Notes under the pieces: model-generated | Database searches by the model: none | What the model saw: only the letters and a program-made list of their open reading frames with translations | Told to the model about the DNA's origin: nothing | Position numbers and translations under genes: made by a program | Shown: one piece after another, positions 26,251 through 33,796 of the stretch | Numbering within the stretch: position 1 is the stretch's first letter | How the letters are laid out: each line of letters begins with the position of its first letter | Assembly: GCA_009885695.1 (NCBI GenBank) | Contig: VFKE01000009.1 | Location: 1 to 51,921 of the forward strand | DNA length: 51,921 nucleotides | Reading direction: 5' to 3' | DNA from: Verrucomicrobiota bacterium | Lineage (GTDB): Bacteria > Verrucomicrobiota > Verrucomicrobiia > Verrucomicrobiales > Verrucomicrobiaceae

Positions 26251-27945
26251 TCACGCGCGGAACATCGCCCCCAGCTTTTTGCCCAGCATCAGGCCGGCTC
26301 CGATGAGCGTGATGCCTAAAAACACCATGGCCCACACGCCCAGCGCAGCCGCGAGATACGGGCCGTTGCCGAGCGCGCTGATCATCTGGTAGATGGCTTT
26401 GGTGATCGGGTAATGCGCAGCTTGCTGGGCGAGAATCATGGAGTCGGACACTTCCAGCATGGCGAAGGAAAATGCCAGCAGCCCGCCCGCGATCAAGTTT
26501 GGCGCAATCAGCGGCAGGGTGATCACTCGCAATGCTCTCAGCGGCGATGCCCCGAGGTTCTGTGCGGCATCTTCCAGTTCAGGGCTGATCTGCTGAAACC
26601 CGGCGCTGGCTGAGCGCACCACATAGGGCAACCGCCGCACCGCATACGCGATGATCAGCAAGATGGCGGGATTCTCTCCGATCATCAGAAAATGGAAGCT
26701 CTCGCCCTCTCGAGACATGGCCAGATAGCCGAAGGCCATGACCAGGCCGGGGACGGTGAGCGGCAGCATGGCCATGGCATCGAGAATCTGCCGGCCCCAG
26801 ATTTTCGTGCGGACACAGACATACGCCACGCCCACGCCAAGCACGAGGTCGAGCATGGTCGCAATCGTGGCATATTTGACGCTATTTGCGATGGCCCTGA
26901 GCGTGAGTTCGTAGCTGAGCACATCATGATAATGTCGCAGCGTGAAACCTTCAGGCAGCACAGTGCGATACCAGTCCGTGGAGACCGACAGCAGCAGCAC
27001 GCCAAGATGCGGGAGCGAGATCACGGCGATGCTGACCACGAACAACAACGTGCAGAGCCAGGCCAGTCCCGACGGCAGCTTCACAGTCTCGCGAGCTGTC
27101 ATCGCCCTCCCGCCGCCCGTCACGCTGGTGCGCTCGAACAACAGCTTGCTGGCCACATAGCAAAGCACCGTAAACAGCATCATGACCACCACCAGCGCGT
27201 AAGGCAGCGCATTGCCGCTGATGTCCTTGAGCAAATTAAAAATCTGCACGGCGGTCACGCGTTCGAAATCAAACACCAGCGGCACGCCGAGATCGGTGAA
27301 TGACCAGATGAAAATGATGGTGCCGCCCGCGAAGACGCCAGGCATGATCAGCGGCAGGGTGATCTTTCGGAAGCGATCGAGCGGTTTGCAGCCAAGATTC
27401 GCTGCGGCCTCCTCCAGCGCGGGATCAAGATTGGCCAGTGCAGCACAGGCATTCAGATAGAGGATGGGAAAACGTGTCAGGATGTTGAGGATGATCACGC
27501 CGGAGATCTGGCTGCTGCCCAGCCAGTCCACGGGATGTTCAGCGCTCATCAGGCCCAGATTGATCAGCAGGCTGTTCACCGCGCCGCACTGCCCCATCAT
27601 CGCGCGCACGCCGATGGCCCCGACGAAGGGCGGAATGATCATCGGCAGCAGCAGCAGGGAATTGAGCAGTGTCTTGCCAGGAAAATCATACCGCGTGAAA
27701 ACCAGCGCCAGCGGCAGCCCCAGCACCACGCATCCGGCCGTGGAGAAGATGCCAATGAGGAATGAGTTCCACAGGCCCTGCCGGTAGAGCGGATTGCGAA
27801 ATACCTCCCAAATATGATCCAGCGTGAATCCGCCGTTCACATCGGCGAACGCGACCCGCAGTGTAGTCCAGATGGGCGCGATAAAGAAGCACGCGAAGAA
27901 CAAGGCCATCGCGGCGAAAACAATATAGGAATCTCGTCGGCTCAT
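26251..27945 (-). CDS. ABC transporter permease, fused two-domain (FbpB-like)
   Basis: 564 residues, about 12 membrane helices in two repeats. Each half carries an ATPase-contacting EAA loop: EEAAANLGCKPLDRFRKITLPLIMPG and EDAAQNLGASPLRALRVITLPLIAPN. This fused layout is typical of iron(III), thiosulfate/sulfate-like or phosphonate importers. The upstream binding-protein gene ends 12 bp before its start, so they form one operon. No ATPase gene is nearby, so it must be supplied from elsewhere. Confidence 0.9.
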   Translation of the reverse strand: MSRRDSYIVFAAMALFFACFFIAPIWTTLRVAFADVNGGFTLDHIWEVFRNPLYRQGLWNSFLIGIFSTAGCVVLGLPLALVFTRYDFPGKTLLNSLLLLPMIIPPFVGAIGVRAMMGQCGAVNSLLINLGLMSAEHPVDWLGSSQISGVIILNILTRFPILYLNACAALANLDPALEEAAANLGCKPLDRFRKITLPLIMPGVFAGGTIIFIWSFTDLGVPLVFDFERVTAVQIFNLLKDISGNALPYALVVVMMLFTVLCYVASKLLFERTSVTGGGRAMTARETVKLPSGLAWLCTLLFVVSIAVISLPHLGVLLLSVSTDWYRTVLPEGFTLRHYHDVLSYELTLRAIANSVKYATIATMLDLVLGVGVAYVCVRTKIWGRQILDAMAMLPLTVPGLVMAFGYLAMSREGESFHFLMIGENPAILLIIAYAVRRLPYVVRSASAGFQQISPELEDAAQNLGASPLRALRVITLPLIAPNLIAGGLLAFSFAMLEVSDSMILAQQAAHYPITKAIYQMISALGNGPYLAAALGVWAMVFLGITLIGAGLMLGKKLGAMFRA

Positions 27946-27957
27946 GTCAGAAAAAAT

Positions 27958-29715
27958 TCATTGCCCGCTGCGGGCAAGTTCTCCGGCCCGGACATACTGC
28001 TGACGGAATCGCATGGAAAAGTCACGCGCCTTCCGGACTTCGAGCACCTTGTCCTTGCGGTTCAGTTCCACGGCCAGATTCTGCGAATTTTGATAGTTCA
28101 CGAAATTTACGTCGCCAAAAACTTCCAGCGCGCGCGCGGGAAATCCATGCTGTCCCATCAAATGCCAGGCGTGCTTCAGCTCGTCATGCGCGTCAATGGA
28201 CATCACCTTCACGACAAATCGGATCACATTGGACAGCGATGCCGTCCACTCCGGATGATAAGTGAATGCTTTAGCGTCCTCAAAAGGCTGCGCGGACGAA
28301 TCCGTCATCATGGCTCGATTGCTGTCCGTGTAAAAATCCCGCCGCACCGGCAGACGGCGCAAGGCATCCAGCATGGGTCCACCCTTGGTTCCCGCCCGGT
28401 TGTTCCAGAGCTTCTGCCCATCGTCGCTCAGCACAAACTCCATGAACGCCTCCGCCACCGCCGGCTCCGGCGCGCCGCGCAGCATTCCCACCGGATCCAC
28501 TCCAAACGACGACCCGCCCTTTGGCGATATGAAACCCACGCGCGTCGTGCCGTCCGGCTTGCGCAACTGCTCCTCAAAGGAACGGCCGTAGAAATCAATG
28601 CACATGCCTGCGGCGGCATCGCCTTGCGCCACCTCGAGCGGAATCTTGGTCGCGGCATCGGTGAAGTAGCGCGCATTGGCGCAGATGCGCTGAATGAGCT
28701 GAAGTCCCCTCTCCCACCCCAAAGCCACCCCCTTGTCCGTGACTTCCTTCTCGCCGCCGCGATAAGCCTTTGGATCCTTGCGCCATTCCCGGCGCACTTC
28801 TTCGACGGTCAGCTGCATCTGCTGCTGGATGACCTGCTCCAGCGCCTTCGTCACAGTGCCGCTCTTGTTCGGATCAGACAAAGCAATCTGCCCAGCGTAG
28901 CGAGGATCAGCTAGATCCGCCCACTGCGAAGGTTCCTTCTCGATCTTCAATCGCTTGAGCACATCGCGATTGAACACGATGCCCATGCTCGAAAGACAGG
29001 TTCCCACCCAGCGCCGCTCCTTGTCGTAGAATGGCTCGCCACTCACGCTCTCCGGGATGACATCCTCCTTGAACCAATCCGCTCGCCGCGCCATCAGCGG
29101 ACCCAAGCCGTGCTTCCCATCAGCATCCGCGCTCACCAGGATGCCCGCTTTCGCCTGCTGCTCGAAATCGTAGGAGCCGCCGCCGAAAAAAAGGTCGATT
29201 TTAATCCCGGCACTGGAATCCAGAAAGGCTTTCCGTGCCTCCTGCTCCGGTGTGAGATCCGCAGCGGACTCCTTGGGAACCGTCGCCTTGTCATTGCCAA
29301 AGGCAGAAGCCACCAACGGCGTCCAGTCACGCCCCAGATCGCGCGTCCAATGCCGCTCAAACGCCGCGGCAAACTCCGAACGCAGGAACATGGAAATTTC
29401 CGACGTGCCACCCGGCACGCGCCAGTCCACATAAAGCGTCTCTCCAGTCTTCTGCTTCCAGTGCCGCGCAAAAGCCAGGCCGAATTCCTGACGGATGTTT
29501 TCGTTGTTCGGCGTGATGATCACCAGACGCCGGTCGAACCGCGCTGGTGCAGATGTCTCCTTTGGTTTCATCACCCACGGCGCCGCCAGAGTCAGCAGCA
29601 GCGCGCCGGTGATCCCCAGCTCCCTGGCCCAGCGACCCATAAACGCCGCTGCTGCTGCCCGATTGAAGAACGTGGCGACACTGCGAGCAGAATCGGGAGG
29701 AGAATCGACGGTCAT
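27958..29715 (-). CDS. ABC transporter extracellular solute-binding protein
   Basis: 585 residues, long for the class. An N-terminal hydrophobic segment (about 33-50, LGITGALLLTLAAPWVM) without a lipobox suggests a membrane-anchored or signal-anchor form. The mature part has the two-lobe layout: RLVIITPNNENIRQEFGLAF, DLFFGGGSYDFEQQAKAG, SSMGIVFNRDVLKRL, QIALSDPNKSGTVTKALEQV, and a C-terminal FMEFVLSDDGQKLWNNRAGT as in iron(III) and 2-aminoethylphosphonate binding proteins. It is the first gene of the operon. The substrate is not set by sequence; iron(III) is a plausible guess. Confidence 0.88.
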   Translation of the reverse strand: MTVDSPPDSARSVATFFNRAAAAAFMGRWARELGITGALLLTLAAPWVMKPKETSAPARFDRRLVIITPNNENIRQEFGLAFARHWKQKTGETLYVDWRVPGGTSEISMFLRSEFAAAFERHWTRDLGRDWTPLVASAFGNDKATVPKESAADLTPEQEARKAFLDSSAGIKIDLFFGGGSYDFEQQAKAGILVSADADGKHGLGPLMARRADWFKEDVIPESVSGEPFYDKERRWVGTCLSSMGIVFNRDVLKRLKIEKEPSQWADLADPRYAGQIALSDPNKSGTVTKALEQVIQQQMQLTVEEVRREWRKDPKAYRGGEKEVTDKGVALGWERGLQLIQRICANARYFTDAATKIPLEVAQGDAAAGMCIDFYGRSFEEQLRKPDGTTRVGFISPKGGSSFGVDPVGMLRGAPEPAVAEAFMEFVLSDDGQKLWNNRAGTKGGPMLDALRRLPVRRDFYTDSNRAMMTDSSAQPFEDAKAFTYHPEWTASLSNVIRFVVKVMSIDAHDELKHAWHLMGQHGFPARALEVFGDVNFVNYQNSQNLAVELNRKDKVLEVRKARDFSMRFRQQYVRAGELARSGQ

Positions 29716-29754
29716 CAGATATCTGCCTATCCAAGCGCAATCTCATTGGAGTTC

Positions 29755-29796
29755 AAGCCTTGGCTCGCGTTGTGTCATTTGTGCGATTGCGAGGAC
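29755..29796. repeat. Two short repeat blocks, joined (A then B)
   Basis: Block A, AAGCCTTGGCTCGCGTTG (29755-29772), is followed by block B (29774-29796, GTCATTTGTGCGATTGCGAG...). Both recur near pyk in the other order: B at 32094-32116 (one mismatch) and A at 32333-32350. The blocks lie upstream of the solute-binding gene. The remaining 200 bp up to 29999 holds nothing I can name. Confidence 0.85.
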
Positions 29797-29999
29797 CGAC
29801 TCGTTTCACGTTTCACGACCCGTTTCATGTGATTCTCATTTTACGGCTCGTCTGATTTCCTCCTTATCTGTGTTTATCTTGGCGCAATGACCCGTTTTAC
29901 AGCGTTGTCGGCGGCCTTGGCCTCCTCGGTCGCCCGCTTATCCGGTTTGACCCGCCGGCTCCGGAGATCGACATCTCGTCTGTCCCTTAAGGCAATTGT

Positions 30000-31565
30000 C
30001 TACCACGTATCGGAGCGGAAGGTCACGGAGGGCAATCCGTCCTTGTTCAATAGGTTGGCCCACGGGTGGTCAAGCGCCCAGGCGTACCGCACGGCCACCG
30101 GGGCGGGCACTTTGTCGCTGGAGGCGACGACGGTATCGCCTTCGATGACAGCTTCCGCCCAGAAGAAAATCTTATCGGCACCCGCCACGGAGAATCCCTG
30201 GAGTTTGCCGCCGCCCTGCGTCGTCAATCCTTGGCCGATATGCGAAAAGCGTATGCGGACCTGATTGCCCTCGACCGTGTGCGAGAGGTAGATGGGGCCG
30301 TAATATTCAACCGGCTGTCCATACACCATGCCAAGAGCGACGCGCGCGGCGCGCAGGCCGTAGCGCGATTTGTCCCGGGGATGGAGGCCCCATCCCAAGT
30401 CGCTCGAAATGACCATGGCCGTGTTGGGGTATTGCATGATGCGGGTGTAGGACTCACGACGGCGACCATCCGTCGGGCTCGATGCCGGCGGCACCGGCGG
30501 CAGGCGGCCAGATCCTATACCCGCACCGCTGGGTTTCTGCACATAGATGAATGGAAAGTCGCCCTGACCCCATTCCTGGCGCCAACCCCGGATCAGTGCG
30601 CCCATCAATGTGTATTGGTCCACCCCCACGATCTCTGTGCCGCTTTCGCCCTGGTCCCACAACACGCCGCGTATGGCGTAAGGCTGGTAGGGGCGGATGT
30701 AGCGCTCATAAAGGGAGCCCATCGCCGGATCGTTCACGCCGGGTCTCACGGGTGCCACCGGCCTCCATGCCTTGCTCGGCGGCGGTTTCCCCTCTGTCTT
30801 GGCTACGGCGACCGCCTGGTTCCAAACGGACAGTTTGTTTGCGTAAGCCAGTTGCTCCTTCTCGTCGTCGTACGCCGCGAGAGCCTTGGCCACCGCAGCC
30901 TGGCAGCCCGGATCATTCTGGTAGGCCACCTTGCTCAGCCATAGTCTCGAAGGCGAGCTTCCCGCGGCACCCACCATCAACCCAACAGGCACGTTGATCG
31001 CCTTCTGGAGCGGAACGCCGAACGAGAACATCAGTGCCGAAAAATTGCTCGATTCCTCTGGTGTGGCGGGCTGCCACTGTGCTTTGGCGTTATTCAGACG
31101 CAGTTGCGGGTAGTTCGCGGCGGCGTTGGTGGCCAATACCCGGTCGTCGGTCGTATACGCTTTGACCGGCTGCGCCATATTGGATTGGCCCGAGCCGACC
31201 CACACTTCGCCAACGAGCACATCCTCAAGGGTGATCGGCGCCTGGGCGGGATCGGCGGGCGACACGCTAATGGTCATCGCCCGCGATTCAGCGGATGCGG
31301 CCATGGGGTCAAGCTTGACCTGCCAGGCGCCCTTCTCATTGGCCTGGGCTGTCTTGGTCTGGCCCGCGAACTCGACCGTCACGGTTGCGCCGGGCACGGC
31401 GGCGCCCCAAACCGGCACGAGCATGTCGCGCTGCAGGACCATATGGCTGGACAGCACCGCCGGCAATTGAAGCTTTGGCGCTGGCGGCACAGGCACGGCC
31501 GCCTGCAAAGCCACCGCTGTCACAGCCACCACCGATACCACGAAACTCCATATTTTTTGACGCAT
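30000..31565 (-). CDS. Sialate O-acetylesterase-like protein
   Basis: 521 residues from ATG 31565, chosen for the strong ribosome site GGAGG about 7 nt upstream and the signal peptide that follows (MRQKIWSFVVSVVAVTAVALQA). It removes acetyl groups from sialic acid or other sugars in the periplasm or outside. After a beta domain (SSHMVLQRDMLVPVWGAAVPGATV), the SGNH signature LVGEVWVGSGQSNMA supplies the nucleophile Ser128. GVLWDQGESGTE (about 300-311) and GWGLHPRDKSRYG with the likely catalytic His395 complete the pattern. Such enzymes are plentiful in glycan-degrading Verrucomicrobiota. No glycosidase neighbours are seen. Confidence 0.88.
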   Translation of the reverse strand: MRQKIWSFVVSVVAVTAVALQAAVPVPPAPKLQLPAVLSSHMVLQRDMLVPVWGAAVPGATVTVEFAGQTKTAQANEKGAWQVKLDPMAASAESRAMTISVSPADPAQAPITLEDVLVGEVWVGSGQSNMAQPVKAYTTDDRVLATNAAANYPQLRLNNAKAQWQPATPEESSNFSALMFSFGVPLQKAINVPVGLMVGAAGSSPSRLWLSKVAYQNDPGCQAAVAKALAAYDDEKEQLAYANKLSVWNQAVAVAKTEGKPPPSKAWRPVAPVRPGVNDPAMGSLYERYIRPYQPYAIRGVLWDQGESGTEIVGVDQYTLMGALIRGWRQEWGQGDFPFIYVQKPSGAGIGSGRLPPVPPASSPTDGRRRESYTRIMQYPNTAMVISSDLGWGLHPRDKSRYGLRAARVALGMVYGQPVEYYGPIYLSHTVEGNQVRIRFSHIGQGLTTQGGGKLQGFSVAGADKIFFWAEAVIEGDTVVASSDKVPAPVAVRYAWALDHPWANLLNKDGLPSVTFRSDTW

Positions 31566-31916
31566 CACAGGGCCTCCATTAGGTACGCATATACTATGTT
31601 TACGGCATGATCGAAGCCATGAATTCCCATACCTTGCCGGCCCATTGGGGCCCTTACTGCTAGGAAATTGTTTTCGCGCCCGGTGCACCAGAGTGGCCCA
31701 GGGCGTGCGTCGGAGACGGGGTGTGAGGGGTGGGAAAATGCCGAATGACGAATGCGGCTGACGAAGACACGCTGCACGCCTGATCTTGGGTCTGGGCGGT
31801 GGGTTGTGCTGGGTTTCATGGTGCATTTTCATCGTGGTGAGCATAACTGTCCTGTCCGCAATGCCAAGATTTTTTGCTGGCAGCGGTTTGGTAACCTACG
31901 AAATGAGGTCCTCGAA

Positions 31917-32069
31917 TCACAACATTCTAGTGAGATTTTCATAGGATTTTCTCAGCTTGGCGTTCTGCGGCACTCGATCGGCGATGCGCCCGACTAGGTC
32001 TGCATAGTCCATCACATGGTAGATTGCACTATGAAATTCAAGACGCAGCAACTGCACTGCATGGGGCAT
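31917..32069 (-). pseudogene. Decayed REP-associated transposase, N-terminal remnant
   Basis: 50 residues from ATG 32069 to a TGA at 31917-31919. The start, MPHAVQLLRLEFHSAIYHVM, matches the usual beginning of these transposases (RPLRLEFxGAxYHVMxRG). It then runs into DYADLVGRIADRVPQNAKLR and stops. The HUH motif and tyrosine region are missing. Confidence 0.55.
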
Positions 32070-32216
32070 ACTGCTAAGAATATCACCGAGCTAGTCATTT
32101 GTGCGATCGCGAGGACTTCTCTGACCCGAATGCGATTACCCGGTGGGCATGTGGTTGGGTAGCTGCGAAGCGAACTTTGAAGACAGTCAATGTCACTGCA
32201 AAATTCCGCTTCAAGT

Positions 32217-32326
32217 GGAATTACGACACTCCTGTCGTGTCACTGCCCGTATTTCTCGGGTCATCCAATCTTGTTTATGTGTGGCCGCGCGGTGTCCCAC
32301 ACTGACGACAAGAGTGTCGTCATTCC
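32217..32326. repeat. Inverted repeat, 22-bp arms
   Basis: GGAATTACGACACTCCTGTC... (32217-32238) is the reverse complement of 32305-32326 with two mismatches. Each arm can also fold alone (ACGAC/GTCGT; GACGACA-AGAG-TGTCGTC). The 66-bp centre is non-coding. It looks like a short non-autonomous palindromic element. Confidence 0.75.
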
Positions 32327-32358
32327 AAGTTTAAGCCTTGGCTCGCGTTGACGTAATT

Positions 32359-33765
32359 CTACGCCTCCTGCAGCAGGATCGAATCCACGACCAGGTCATC
32401 GTGCAACACGTCGCTGAGAATGACGATGGCATCTCCGGTGACAACCAGTCCCCGCTTGCGCAAAATCTGCAGCGCAGCTTCGATGGTGGCACCCGGCTTG
32501 TCCGCAAAATCCATGACAAAGGGGAAGACGCCGCGCGCGGTCATGAGTGTCCGGCTGACATGCAGTCCGGGAGTGAAGGCAAAGATCGGCGCAAACTCCG
32601 GGCGCTGATGCGCCAGGAGATGTGCCGTGACGCCGCCCTTGGTAAAAACGAGAAGCTTCGAACCTGGGATGCTGTTGGCCAGTACGACTGCGGACTTCAC
32701 CACCTTCTGTTTGTTCGTCTTTAATGGCGCGTCCGAGGCGAACCGACCCGAGGGATACCGCTGCTCGGTACGGCGAATAACGCGGTCCAGCACATTGACA
32801 CAGAGGTCGGGATATTTGCCGACGCTGGTCTCGCCGCTGAGCATGACGCAGTCCACCTGCTCGGTGACGGCGTTGAAGATGTCGGTGACCTCCGCCCGTG
32901 TGGGCACGGGATTCTCGATCATGCTTTCCAGCATCTGCGTGGCCACGATGACCTTGCGCCCATGATACGAACAGCGTTCGATGATGTCCCGCTGGATGAT
33001 GGGCAGATCTTCCACCGGGCACTCGCTGCCGAGGTCACCACGCGCGACCATGATGCCTTTCGATGCCTGGACCAGCGCATCGAGATTGTGCAGCGCCTGC
33101 TGGTTTTCGATTTTTGCAATGACGCGCGCCGGACACTTTTTTTGCTCCAGCAGCAGTTCCAGGTGCTGGATGTGCGCGGGATCACGGGCGAAGCTCAATG
33201 CAAAAAAATCTGCATTAATTTCAATCCCAAGGTCGAGGTCAGCATAATCTTTGCCAGTCAGCGGAGGAAGGTTCACGTTCACTCCCGGAAGGTTGATGTG
33301 GCGCCGGGATTTCATTTCACCACCCGTCATCACTTCAGCGAGAATACGCTTTCCGTTCACGAGTGTGGCCCGAAGCTGAATCAGTCCGCCGTCGATGAAT
33401 ATGGCATCGCCCACCTTCAAATCCTTGGTGATGCCTGGATAATTCACGGTGGTGGAGCGCTCGATCGTCGGTGTCAGGGATTCTTCAGTGCGGAACTCGA
33501 CCACATCTCCAGTATGCAGCCGCCATGGAACCGGAAGGTCGCCCGTGCGGATTGACGGTCCCGTCAGATCCATGAGCACGGCGACATCGGTATCCTGTGC
33601 TTCCGCTTCCTGCCGCACCCGCGCGTTTACGGTGCGCACCCAGGCGTGCGAAGCATGACTCATGTTGAGCCGGAAGATGTTCGCGCCGTGCTTGATCAGG
33701 GAGCCAATGCGCTCGGTGCTCTCGGTTGCGGGACCCAGCGTGACAAGAATTTTAGTTTTTCGCAT
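32359..33765 (-). CDS. pyk: Pyruvate kinase
   Basis: 468 residues. It transfers phosphate from phosphoenolpyruvate to ADP in glycolysis. Seen: KILVTLGPAT at the start, RLNMSHAS with Arg32 and Asn34, a B domain between about 70 and 170, the active-site AKIENQQAL (Lys218, Glu220) and IMVARGDLGSECP (Asp244). The usual DTKGPEIRTG reads DLTGPSIRTG here, a substitution at a conserved lysine. The C-terminal regulatory domain is present. It lies downstream of glgX on the same strand, with a terminator-like hairpin between them. Confidence 0.96.
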   Translation of the reverse strand: MRKTKILVTLGPATESTERIGSLIKHGANIFRLNMSHASHAWVRTVNARVRQEAEAQDTDVAVLMDLTGPSIRTGDLPVPWRLHTGDVVEFRTEESLTPTIERSTTVNYPGITKDLKVGDAIFIDGGLIQLRATLVNGKRILAEVMTGGEMKSRRHINLPGVNVNLPPLTGKDYADLDLGIEINADFFALSFARDPAHIQHLELLLEQKKCPARVIAKIENQQALHNLDALVQASKGIMVARGDLGSECPVEDLPIIQRDIIERCSYHGRKVIVATQMLESMIENPVPTRAEVTDIFNAVTEQVDCVMLSGETSVGKYPDLCVNVLDRVIRRTEQRYPSGRFASDAPLKTNKQKVVKSAVVLANSIPGSKLLVFTKGGVTAHLLAHQRPEFAPIFAFTPGLHVSRTLMTARGVFPFVMDFADKPGATIEAALQILRKRGLVVTGDAIVILSDVLHDDLVVDSILLQEA

Positions 33766-33792
33766 AAAAATAGAACGCGAGTCCCTTCGCGT
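33766..33792 (-). terminator. Candidate terminator between glgX and pyk
   Basis: Read on the minus strand, ACGCGA-AGGGAC-TCGCGT is followed by TCTATTTTT. It lies right after the glgX stop (33797) and reaches the pyk start codon (33763-33765), so it could end glgX transcription or shape the pyk leader. Confidence 0.5.
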
Positions 33793-33796
33793 AAGA

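Larger units (their letters stand above)
31566..32358. other. Intergenic graveyard of repeats and a decayed transposase
   Basis: About 790 bp without an intact gene between the esterase and pyk. It contains a transposase N-terminal remnant (31917-32069), blocks B (32094-32116) and A (32333-32350) of the split repeat, and an inverted repeat (32217-32326). The part from 31566 to 31916 shows short open frames that I do not believe. Confidence 0.7.

Noticed and set aside
29887..30264. 125-residue frame on the plus strand across the esterase 3' end
   Set aside because: Mostly antisense to the esterase; low-complexity Ser/Arg/Leu start without domain features.
31752..31997. 81-residue frame on the plus strand in the esterase-pyk gap
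   Set aside because: No fold-like pattern; the minus strand of its right part carries the transposase remnant.
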